A DNA stretch of 64,000 nt, taken from positions 10,795,015 through 10,859,014 of the forward strand of contig NC_053146.1 of the NCBI RefSeq assembly GCF_016808335.1. The letters run 5' to 3'. Below the pieces are notes generated by a model. That model saw only the letters and a program-made list of their open reading frames with translations. It searched no databases and was not told the DNA's origin. The translations under genes were made by a program, and so were the position numbers. This stretch comes from Panicum virgatum. Its lineage: Eukaryota > Streptophyta > Magnoliopsida > Poales > Poaceae. Positions 12,100-22,194 of this stretch are shown one piece after another; position 1 is the stretch's first letter, and every line of letters begins with the position of its first letter.

Positions 12100-12703
12100 T
12101 GTTGGGGATCGCTACCTCCGGAGATGCTATACCCGAAGGTTACTGGCATGACGGCAAATGCTACTAACCCTCTTCCACGACCTTCGGTCAACCCTTGGCG
12201 TTTCTTTGTTGATCGGCAGGTCGAAGATTTCCCTCGGATGCACCACTCTCGCGGAGGTTATTTGCACGAAGGCCGCCTTGCTGGATGCGAGCAAGGGCCG
12301 GAGGCGCCGAAGACCTTCGACTCCAAGCCAACGAGGCGTAGCCTGAAGAACGGAACGCACCCGGGGTCTCTGGAAACCTTCAGAGGAGCGGCGGAAGCGT
12401 GCCGATCTCGATTCGGAGAAGCTTGCGTGGCGTAAACGGCTCTTCAACTCAAAAGCGAGAAATGACTAGTTAGGGGCTCCGAAAGTGCTGACATAAGGTG
12501 AAAATGTATGGGCAAAAATATAAATGCACCGCGAGGGTTGGGGTATAAATACCCCCAGTTTTCTCTACTGTAACAACTTTTTGATCGTTGGAAAAAGCTC
12601 GCTCTGAGTTATTATCCGAAGATCGTTGAGTACTCTGTTCCCTTCGTCTGTTTCCTACGTCTGTTTGGTATCCAAATATTCTTCGGGTGCGAAGATCCCA
12701 ACA
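12100..12703 (+). repeat. 5' LTR of the truncated gypsy element
   Basis: The 604-bp LTR has inverted ends TGTTGGGGATC and GATCCCAACA. The 3' partner LTR is not in the window. It begins inside a MITE half (to 12095), so the element landed in an older transposon. Confidence 0.85.
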
Positions 12704-15057
12704 GCGGCGCCCACCGTGTTCCAGCTCAAGAAATAATCCCAATGGCTCCCGCAAAGAGAAAGAACACCAATCAAACCACCGTCAAGCCAGAAACCTCCAG
12801 TCTCCACACCTTTGTAGTCCAAGCTGTTGTCCTCCCAGAACAAACCCTCGTCCAAACCACCGGAGCAGGCATGCATGTCCATGGGCAGCGCCCTACTCAA
12901 GAGAAGAACAAGACCGCATTGATCAACCAAGACACAGAGCTCGTCGAGGATGAAGACATACAACCCGAGCAGGAAGATGAATACACACAAACTGCTCTCA
13001 AGCTCAAGGCCCTTGAGAAGGAAAAAGCCTACCTCAATGCCTAGCTGGCAACAAAGCAACGGGCAGTAACACAGGCAAAAAAGCTAGCCGAGGCCAAACG
13101 CAAGCTTGCCAAGATGCAATCTGAAGTCGAGCAACTCCAGAAGGCCTGCGAGACACAAGATGCAGGTCAGATAGAAGCTTCCCGCCAACCCCAAGTCAAC
13201 AACCTTCGCCATGAGCCAAACCAACATCAAGAGCAGCATTACCAAGCAAACTCTCCTTTTGATCCAACTTCCCCGCTATCCCCGCAGCTTCAGCTCACAC
13301 CCTGGCCCTTCGGCTACAAGCCCACACAGTTGCTAAGGTACAACGGCTCTGTGGACCCAAACTAGTTCCTCATGACCTACGAGGCAACAATAGCCTCGGC
13401 CGGAGGAGACGACCCCATCTTGGCCAAATCGTTTATCATGTCTTGCGAAGGTCCAGTCGCAACATGGTACTCCTACCTCCCACCACTGTCAATTACAAGC
13501 CGGTTCCACCTCAGGGACAGGCTGAAGCAAGACTTCCAAGTCTTCAAGAAAGCAGCCATAACCTCCGTGGAAGAATTCCAATGCTTCCAAATGGATCGAG
13601 AGCCGCTACCCGACTACCTTCGAAGGTTTGTTCAGAAGAAGGCACAAACACCAAATTTTTCTGAAAACACAGCAATAGAAAAGTGCATGGCTGGCCTACT
13701 GCCAAGTCAACTAGCCTAACATCTCTCTAGAGAACCCCCAAAGACATTGGCAGAACTATACACTGGAGTGGAAAAGTATGCGAGGTCCGATGCAGACCAT
13801 CGCAGACGAGTTGAACAAAGGAAGCTGATGAGGCAGCAACAAGGTTGGCCACATGGCAACCAAAACAGTACAAGACATAATCCCCAGTACATATTCCCAG
13901 TGAAACCTTCGCAGAGGACAGCCCCACGCCCCGACACTGAGCCTTACATGACACCACCGGCTCCACAGTCATTCAACTCACAACCAAGCAACCATCGCCA
14001 TGACTCCAACAGAGGAGGCAAATCCACCCATGGCCGAGGGCGTGGAAGAGGCCGAAGCCAAGGACCCCCGGATCAACCAAAAAAGTTCTGTCACTTCCAT
14101 GGTGCAGAGTCAGACCACACCACGAATCACTGCCCAGAAAAGAAGAAAACCCTTGATAGAATGGAAGTAGAGAAGAAAGCAAAACTGGTCGGTCACACAA
14201 GCTGGCCTGGATCAGGCCAAACATATAACCCCCAGCAAACCCAACATTACAACCTCATACCCTCGAGTCATGCATACAATCCCACTCCACAAGCATTACC
14301 CTCAGCACCACCTTTCAACCCCTTCCAACCGTCACCCGCCTTCAGTTATAACCTATACCCAGCAAACTGGCAACCTCCGCAATCAAACCCTCAAGGAGTA
14401 CAGCCGCAACCTTCGAACCCCAACCCCCAAGAAAGCCGCCCGCCACCACCTCCAGGGCCTCCGCCAAAGGAGGAAAATCCGAACCCTCATCAGAGCCAAC
14501 CTGGTCCATTACCAACTTTTGGCATGATCATGCCCATCTCTGGGGGCTCCTCTCTCGCTTTGAAAACAAGAGGCAGAGGAAAAATTACTTCTGGCAAGTC
14601 CACTCCATTATGCCAGAAGGACTTTACAAAAGAACACAGTGGTCTCAATCCCCCATCACGTTCTCTGAGGAAGATGTGCAGCTACTCAGCTACCCTCACA
14701 CTGATGCCCTTGTCATCGAAGCCAACATTCAAGGTTGGACAATAGGAAAGATTCTAGTGGATACTAGAAGCTCTGCAGACATCATCTTCTCCAGCACCTT
14801 CGATCAAATGAACATCGATCGCAACCTCCTACAACCATCAGATATCCCGCTCATAGGCTTCGGAGGCAAAAGAGTCAACGCCTTGGGCAAGATTGCACTG
14901 CCCGTATCCTTCGGTGACACATCCAACCCCAGAACAGAGCACGTAACCTCCGACGTGGTGGAAATGAACTACCCATACCTTGCAATCTTTGGCAGAGGCC
15001 TCATCAACAAATTCGAAGCAGTGGTTCATCAACTCTACCTCTGCATAGTACTACATT
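12100..15057 (+). mobile_element. Truncated Ty3/gypsy retrotransposon (5' LTR, gag, protease)
   Basis: A 604-bp 5' LTR (12100-12703) runs from TGTTGGGGATC to GATCCCAACA and is followed by GCGGCGCCCACCGTG, a primer-binding-site-like stretch. Gag-like coding starts at 12742 and continues with in-frame stops near 13042, 13363 and 13717. It includes a nucleic-acid-binding CHFHG...HTTNHC motif near 14090-14130. The protease region (about 14700-15050) has LVDTRSSADIIF where the active site is normally D-(S/G/T)-S(A), and a YLAIFGRGLINKF block. Coding then stops at a G-run near 15060. Reverse transcriptase, RNase H, integrase and the 3' LTR are gone. Motif style suggests the Tat group; this is not certain. 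Confidence 0.9.
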
Positions 15058-15583
15058 CGAGGGGGGGGGGACGAAAGATGTTACTACAAATGACATCAAG
15101 TTTATTAATCTTTTTTTTTTGGAAAGGAACCTGATTTTGCCTAACGATCTTAAGATATTTGATGTTTCGTGCACCGTGTTATTTGTCACTGAATTGTACT
15201 GCTGTTTTTGTTCTATTCTAGAAATGAAACGCCCTATAGTTCTTGAGCATGGTTCACAAACTCAATGATTTTTTGTTCTTCTCGTTGTCCTGATAAGAAA
15301 TGTAATTATAACTTCTCTTCAATTAACACAACACTATTTTTTGAAGGGCAATTAACACAATACTAGCAGAGAAAATAATTTCGAACAATGAACAGTTCAT
15401 GTGTTATTTGTTCTTGGATTCTTTCCTAGATGCAAGTATCTCATTTGGTGAGACTGGCATTCAGTTTGCTGGCATGAGGCAACAACACATCACATTGTTC
15501 GACAAATTAGAAAACATATCAAGGTCATGCCCTCAAGACACCATTCATGCCTGAATCATTCAGATTTCAGACATGTCCGCAGT
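15058..15583. other. Spacer between gypsy remnant and UGT gamma
   Basis: AT-rich sequence starting at a run of 11 G residues. I see no gene. The last part is the 3' flank of UGT gamma. Confidence 0.6.
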
Positions 15584-15606
15584 TCACAGGGACAGTACGA
15601 ACCGGA

Positions 15607-17057
15607 CTAGACCGTCCATGGCCGACTCGTAGCAGCAGCAGATGCTTGCATCTGCAGACGGTGTGCCCTCTCCCTCATCCGAGCTCCACCATCCCCAGCC
15701 ATGGCTTCCCTCACCGCCTTCGCCACCATTCCCCTCTCGACCACTTCTTCCCCCACCTCTAGCCCGACACCCCACTCGTGCGTCACGTACCTTGCGGTGA
15801 CCATCTGGTCCGCGAAGCACGGCTGCACGAGCATGGGCACCCCTTCGCAGATGCTCTCCAGCGTCGAGTTCCACCCGCAGTGCGTCCAGAACGCGGCAAT
15901 GGCGGCATGCGCCAAGACCTCTCTTTGCGGGGCCCATTTCACGATCTTCCCCCTGTCCCTTACCTCATCCTCGAACCTGTCCGGCAATGGCGGAGCCTCG
16001 TCGCCAGCGGCCGCGGCGCCGCCGGCCACTGAGCCCGGCCTGACGACCCACAGGAACGGCACGCCGCTGCCGGCCAGCCCCCACGCCATCACCTCGAACG
16101 CGCCACGGTCGACGCGGGCCAGGCTCCCAAGGCTCACGTACAGCACGGAGCGCGGCGGGCGCGCGTCCAGCCACGCCAGGCAGCCCCGGTCGGGCTCATG
16201 CAGGCTTTGCTCCTCCGGCGGTGTCCGGCCGAGCAGCAGGTGCAGCGGGCCGACGGCGAACGCCGGCAGGGACAGCTCGCGCTGGATCTTGGCCAGCTCC
16301 GCCGCCTCGATCGCCTCGAACGTGTTGATCACGATGCCGGACACCGAGGCTCGAACAGCGCCGGCGACGGAGGCGACGAAGCTGCAGTGCTCGTCGGTGT
16401 CGCGGCCGTCGACGCGGATCAGGTCCCGCACGCGGAGCGGCTCGAGGCCCGGCACCGGCTCGTCCAGCTGCTCCTCTGCCGGAACATTTGCAGCTAGCTC
16501 ATGAACGCCGAGGTCCAAGATCCAATGTGGAGGAAAAAAAAAAGGTTGCTCTTAGCTTGCTTGCCTTTGATGGGGACATAGCCGGCGTCGCGCAGCCGCG
16601 GCCACGCGAGCATGTTCCGGAACGAGGCGGCGCTGTCCGTCCGGAGTGCGAGCGCGGGGACGCCGAGCTCGCCGGCGGCGGCCATCGCGGCGTAGCACTG
16701 CCCGTCGACCACCGCGCACGCGACGTCCCGACGGCCGCCGCGCAGCAGCGACGCTAGGGCCGCCCGGAAGGGCGCCTCGCAGGCGGCGTTGAGGGCCAGC
16801 AGCTTCCTGAGGATGTCGGAGTCGGGGGAGGTGGCCTCGTCCGGGAGCGTCTCGTGGATGGGGACGAAGGCGAGCTCCGGGTGGCGCGCCGGGTCGGGGG
16901 CGTTGAAGCACGTGTGGAGGACGGTGACGCCGAGGCCCCGCGCGTGGAGGAGCGCCGCGAGCTTGAGCATCGGGTTGAGGTGGCCATGGAACGGCAGGGA
17001 GAAGAGGACGACGCGGCGGCGGTGGCCGCTGTCGCCGTGCTGCTCTGGTCCGGCCAT
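15607..17057 (-). CDS. UDP-glycosyltransferase gamma
   Basis: Family-1 UGT of two exons: 17057-16565 and 16493-15607, 459 aa. I chose the start MAGPEQHG at 17057; an in-frame ATG at 17090 would add 11 residues. The N-terminal half has FHGHLNPM with the catalytic His, and CAVVDGQ with the activating Asp. The PSPG box starts near residue 351 (WAPQREVLAHAAIAAFWTH), includes HCGWNS and ends FADQ, so UDP-glucose is the likely donor. The 71-bp intron uses a GC donor (AAAG|GC) and a CTAG acceptor and keeps the family's phase-1 position. The C-terminus is odd: the frame ends RLQMQASAAATSRPWTV, while the family ending (SAMDGLVRFVLSL) is read in another frame, stopping at 15584. The last helix is therefore probably lost by a small indel near 15640-15670. 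It may be functional or damaged. The acceptor substrate is unknown. Confidence 0.87.
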
Positions 17058-17232
17058 TGCCGCTGGCAGAGTGGTTGCTGAGGAGATCACGAGCTAGTGG
17101 TTCGGAATTTGATTATGGTCAGTTGGTCACCCTTCAGTTGGTCATGGACAGTTCGCATCCAATTTTTTTCCAAGCATACGGTTAGTACGGCCTTTGTCTT
17201 TGTGTGCGAACTGTGGACATGTGAGGCGCTCC

Positions 17233-17642
17233 CATGGTTTTAAATAGCGGGCTATGGTAAATAGTAGCATATTTTTTTCCGATGCTAAGAGGCTATAGCG
17301 GAAGCTATATCAGACTATGCCAAATAGCGGTTTACTACTAAACCATGCAAAATACAAGTAATAGATACACAGAAATATAGTAATTAGCGAATTTCATAAA
17401 CATAAATATGTTTCTAGGGCTATGGAAATATTAATTAAGTTGACAATATAATAAAAATAATACAATTAAATATTCATTTATCCAAAAGACCAAAACAATA
17501 GTATTGAGCTAAGGATAAGACTATAGCGGTGCTAAAGCTATGCAATTTAGCGCAGCTATAACCCAATTTAGCGTCCATAGCTACCATAGCGGCACAAATA
17601 CAAATAGCGTAGCGGGGCTATAGCCCTCTATTTAAAACCATG
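17233..17642. mobile_element. hAT-type MITE (410 bp), 8-bp TSD
   Basis: The element has near-perfect inverted ends, CATGGTTTTAAATAGCGGGC and its complement. The flanking 8-bp duplications are GGCGCTCC (17225-17232) and GGCACTCC (17643-17650), with one mismatch. The interior is built of degenerate copies of the terminal TAGCGG/CTATAGC motif. It lies about 180 bp upstream of the UGT gamma start, in its promoter region. Confidence 0.85.
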
Positions 17643-17736
17643 GGCACTCCATGCTACAGCAAGAGAGTGTCAGTTGCAAATCTGCTGGTCAGTCACCATC
17701 TTCCTAGCTCCGACACTTGTAGCAGGTACTTGTCTC

Positions 17737-18652
17737 CATATATGGCCAAATGTACCGTGTCAGATGGGTTGCACGGAAAACGGCACTAAACACGATACGA
17801 ACACGAAACAATATGATGGGTTTAGTGTCAGTGTCAGTACGACACAGACGTACTGTAGTGCGTGGACTGTAACCCCAGCACGCAGTGCTGGCACGAGCAC
17901 GATACGAATAATGGGCCGGCACGGACCTGGCACAGTACCTATCTGATACTAGTCGTTAGGCCTGACCTACTAGTCGTTAGCCTTACAAACTTACTGGATC
18001 GGGAGCCCATTTAAGGCCTGTCACAGCAGTCGGCGTATATATACCGCGGACGACGCCTGTCACCCCTTCTATATCCAGCATAACCCTCACTCACTCCACT
18101 CCCTCACCTCGTCCGGCTGCCTCTCGCGCTCACCTCTCGCCTCTCCCGCTCCGGCCGTCGGATCTCTGCCGCCGGCCGCCGATGGTAGTAGTTCTATGCC
18201 ATTTAGTCTTGCCCCAGTGCTACATCATCGCCCTCGGCTGTCCGATCTAGATCGGAGCCGCGGTCCGGCACGTGAAGCTGCGTTGTGCCTCTACCGTCGG
18301 CCCGGCACGACACTACCGTAGGACTTCTTTCCCTTCTAGTCCAATCCTCCTCTCCCATCTCCGATCTCCTTGAATCCGTCCCCAAACCCAAATTTTGAGT
18401 GTTTTGAGCTTTTTTATGGTGGTAGTGCTTGGGCTGGCACTACCACTGTGTGCTAACTGTGCCGCCGACATGACACGGCACGATTAAGTACCTATAGTGC
18501 AGTGCCTGGGCCGAGTGGCCAGCACGCAGTGCCGGCACGGCATGACAACGGCACCACTAAGGCTTAATGCCAAGTAGTGTAGTACCAAATAGTATCTAGT
18601 GTCGAATAGTGTTAGTGTCGGACCGAGCCAGGCTGCACATTTGGCCATCTAT
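17737..18652. mobile_element. Non-autonomous DNA transposon (916 bp)
   Basis: The ends share the inverted motif ATGGCCAAATGT (left near 17741, right near 18647). The direct repeat ACTTGTCTC flanks the element at 17728-17736 and 18653-18661. A 9-bp duplication favours a Mutator-like element, but 8 bp (hAT) is also possible because the terminal base is ambiguous. The interior has GTGCCGGCACG-type repeats and a GC-rich core without a supported gene. Confidence 0.75.
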
Positions 18653-19803
18653 ACTTGTCTCTATGTTGAGAAGTGCATGATTGGGCGCTAGGGAGAGATG
18701 GAGAAAAGATCAACTTCTTGCTGCAGCAAGACCCACTCACCCACCTGGTATAAAGGCGCTTCCAAATAGTTTTTTTAAATAAAGAAATAAACCAGCTTCT
18801 ATATATATCCACGACCATGCATTACGAGAGTTACCAGAGTTATTAGACTCTAAACCTCAAACGATTGATTTAAAGAAAAAACAAAAAAATATATAACAAA
18901 CAAAGAAAACTAGAAGGCTAAGTTTCAATCTTCTTCTTCGTTTCCGCTTCAATCTTGTAATATCTTCACATAACACCAATTCATCATATCTTTCATCTAC
19001 TTAGAAACTTGGTATTAGGATCATTTGTTGCTTGCCAAGTCTCTCCACGTAAACCTCCATCTAGCGCATGGGTACGAGGTGTCAACATCGCCTCCAGGGA
19101 AGGAGTGGCACCAAAAGGTGTCACCAATGTTGACACTGGCGTAATGAGGTGCTTCCAATAGTTGGTCCACCAAGAGCTGGCACAAGCACTCTTGTTGAAC
19201 ATGTCTGAAACATGCTGCAAGTTTATTCACAAATTTTATAATTTATTTTGTAATTAGTCCACATTTAATACTTCAAATGTGTGCCAGAATATCCAATGTG
19301 ATATTTTACATCAAAACTTTACACCTTCTAAACGTGCAACGTCAACACTAGTCTACAGCAGATCAAGTGTTCTTGTACTCAATATTGCCCCGTGAAGCAA
19401 CATGTACAACGAACAGAGGAGATTGAACGACAGGATAGCAACTACTGTCCTAGCTCAAGTTTGAGATACTAATTACAATACGGGCATGTATAAGTTTCCT
19501 ACGAATGCGTTGAAACGGATCTTGTGACCGTTTGGTGCTTGTCAGATGATTTTCCCATTCGGCGTTGGGTTTGTATGTGACTTTTTCTCGTTTTCTGCTT
19601 AATGCAAAAAAAAGAAGCTGCTATATCAAGGGGACAAACTTACACCAGAGAAATCAAGAGAGCATCGGAATTACACATGAATTGTTCATCGACGAATAAA
19701 TGCATCCAATAGGCCTCAGAATATCAGCCACTAATCTCCTCCCAGAATGTTTAACCCAACACATCCATGCATGCAGCTAGCAGAAGGTTCACACTTCACA
19801 CTT

Positions 19804-21271
19804 TCACAGAGACAGTATGTAGCTGACCAGCTTGTCCATGGTAATCCGAGAAGACCCAGAGCTCTCCAAGCAGCTGTCTGCTACTCTCCTGCCAAGCACC
19901 TTGGCCCTCTCCCTCATCTCAGCCCCCTCCCCCTCCATCAACCTCCGAACAGCGTCCCTGACCCTCCCCCTCTCGAGCTCGCCTTCCAGCTCGAACCCCA
20001 CGCCCCAGACCTCCTGCACGTACCGCGCGTTCATCATCTGGTCCACGGCGTCCGGCCGGCAGAGCATCGGCACCCCCTCGCCGACGCTCTCCAGCGTCGA
20101 GTTCCACCCGCAGTGGGTCCAGAACCCGCCCACCGCCGGGTGGGCCAGCACCTCCTGCTGCGGCGCCCACCGGATCACCATGCCCCTGCCGGCGACGGCG
20201 TCCTCGAATCCGTCGGGGAGCTGCGCGCCGTCGCAGCCCCGGACGAGCTTGGGGCGGACCACCCACAGGAAGGGGTGGCCGCTGGTCGCCAGGCCCCAGG
20301 CCACCTCCAGGAACTCGCCGGGATCCATGGCGGCGAGGCTCCCGAAGCTCACGTAGAGCACCGAGCCGGGGGCGCGGGCGTCGAGCCACGCCATGCAGCT
20401 GCGGTCCTGGTCGAGCAGGCTGCTCCCGGCGCTCCGGGAGGAGAGCTTGTGGAAGGGCCCGGCGGCGAGCAGCAGCGGGAGGCCGGCGCCGGCGAGGTCG
20501 CCGCGAAGCCGCTCCATCTCGGCGGCCTCCAGAGCCTCGGACGTGTTGATGACGACGCCCGAGGAGTTGCGCACGGTCTCGGTGATCCGGGCGAGGACCT
20601 CGCGGACCTTGTCGTGGCTGCTCACCGGCGAGAGGAAGAGGTCCCTCACCCGCAGCGGCGGCAGCTCCGGCACCGGCGTGTCCAGGTTTGACTCTGGAGC
20701 ACGTACAGGCCGGAACACCGAGTTTAGATCAGAATTTAAAACTTAATCTTGCTGTGATCGACATGGACTGACCTTGGGGAGGAAGGTATCCCTTGTCATG
20801 GAGCATGGGGTACGCGAGGAAGCACCGCAAGCACGCGGCGCTCCCGGTGCGCAGCACCAGCGTGGGCAGGCCGAGGCCGGCGGCGACCCGCTGCACGGCG
20901 AGGAGGTTGCCGTCGATGAAGAGGCACGCGGCGGCCCCGGCCTCCTCGTCACCGCCCGCGAGCATCGCGGACGCCAGGGCGGCCCGCACGGGCGCGGGCG
21001 ACGCCTCCATGGCGGCGTTCATGGCGAGGATGACGTCGATGATCCGGCCCGCGGCGGCGACGTCGGCGGGCACGCCGTCGGGGACCTCGACGAAGCGGAA
21101 CTCCGGGTGGCGCGCGGGGTGCAGCGCGTTGAAGCGCGTGTGGAGGACTGTGACGGCGAGGCCCCGCGCGTGGAGCGCGCCGGCCAGGTGCATCATCGGG
21201 TCGATGTGGCCCTGGAACGGCAGCGGGAGCACCAGCGCGCGCCGTCGCCGAGGCTCCCGGCCGCCGGCCAT
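19804..21271 (-). CDS. UDP-glycosyltransferase delta
   Basis: Complete family-1 UGT in two exons, 21271-20773 and 20693-19804, 462 aa. It is joined by a 79-bp GT-AG intron in phase 1. I start it at MAGGREPRRRR; an in-frame ATG at 21319 would add 16 residues. FQGHIDPM holds the catalytic His and CLFIDGNL the activating Asp. The PSPG box begins near residue 342 ([15 protein letters not shown]), has HCGWNS, and ends PDAVDQ where the relatives here have PQFADQ. The terminal Asp and Gln that hold the glucose are kept. The C-terminus MDKLVSYILSL is complete. It is a close relative of the alpha genes. The likely reaction is O-glucosylation of a small phenolic or hydroxamic-acid-like acceptor in the cytosol; that is inferred from BX8/BX9 likeness only. 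No lesion is seen, and it is one of two complete UGTs in the window. Confidence 0.93.
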
Positions 21272-22194
21272 CGCCGTGTGTGCCGTGTCCGTGCTCGGCC
21301 GGGGAGCGCCGCGGACCACTGAGCTCCTGCTCGATCCGCGCAGACAGAGGCTGGGCTGCTGGAGTAGAGTACCAATCAGAAGATGTAATGGAAATCAAAT
21401 CATTGGAGGCAGCTTAGCTTCATGCGTGTGTCCTGTAGTGGGGTACTCACTCCGTATGCGTTGCAACAGACTTGTCCTGGAGAAAATCGTGCGTCCGCTT
21501 CGCGCCAACGGCAGTTCGTTTCGCGTCACTGGTGACGTCACGGCTCCCATTTACTCGTCCAACCGCCGCTTTAAAGCCTGTAACCGGTCAGGGATGGCCG
21601 GATGGGGCTCTGAAAAACTGAAGCATCGTAAGCAGTGATGGCAGCAGGTCGGATTGGGATGAAGTGTCTCAGCACCTAAAACCAAAATCCTAAATTAAAA
21701 TCCGAATCCACCCTGAATTTCTATTCGGATGAGAATTCATACATAAAACTGAAACTTGTGGATACTCGGAATCAGACGGATAATTCGAAACCCGAATAAT
21801 CTGACGCACGCAGAGTACAACGCGACCTCGAGCACAAGACCACCGCTGACGGTGGCGGTGGTGCTATAGAACCCTGTGCCCAGGTCCGTGGCGATGGGCC
21901 CGCGTTAGCACGGAAGGCCGGCGCGTCGTCGAGGAGCAGGCGCACCCGCTTCGTCTCCTCCTCGGCGGCGGCGACGCGCTCCTCCTCTGGTGCCGCCGCC
22001 GCTCCCGGCCGCCATGCACGAGACGAGGCCATGGCGGCAAACCCGATGGCGCTGGCGCCACCGTCCCTCCTTCCACGATGCCCCTCATCCTCGCGTGTGG
22101 CGTCTGGTGATGCGTCGCCGCATCCGCGGGTGTGTCCAGCCTGCTAGCATACTACGCCACGCTCAACGTCTCCTTGGCCTACTTCACAGTGTGG
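21272..22194. other. Upstream region of UGT delta; unrecognised GC-rich fragment
   Basis: From 21272 to about 21640 is the probable promoter of UGT delta; I see no convincing TATA box. From about 21860 to 22194 is a GC-rich stretch resembling a gene fragment. One frame reads LLAYYATLNVSLAYF at 22140-22190 and continues open after the solo LTR at 29163. I do not recognise the protein. Confidence 0.45.

Larger units (their letters stand above)
17058..19803. other. Intergenic region with two DNA transposons; no gene
   Basis: This stretch is the upstream region of UGT gamma and the 3' flank of UGT delta. It contains the hAT element 17233-17642 and the DNA element 17737-18652, described separately. 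From 18660 to 19750 I see only short frames and no recognisable protein. Confidence 0.65.

Noticed and set aside
19747..20691. 314-codon plus-strand frame
   Set aside because: Antisense shadow of UGT delta exon 2, produced by GC-rich codon use.
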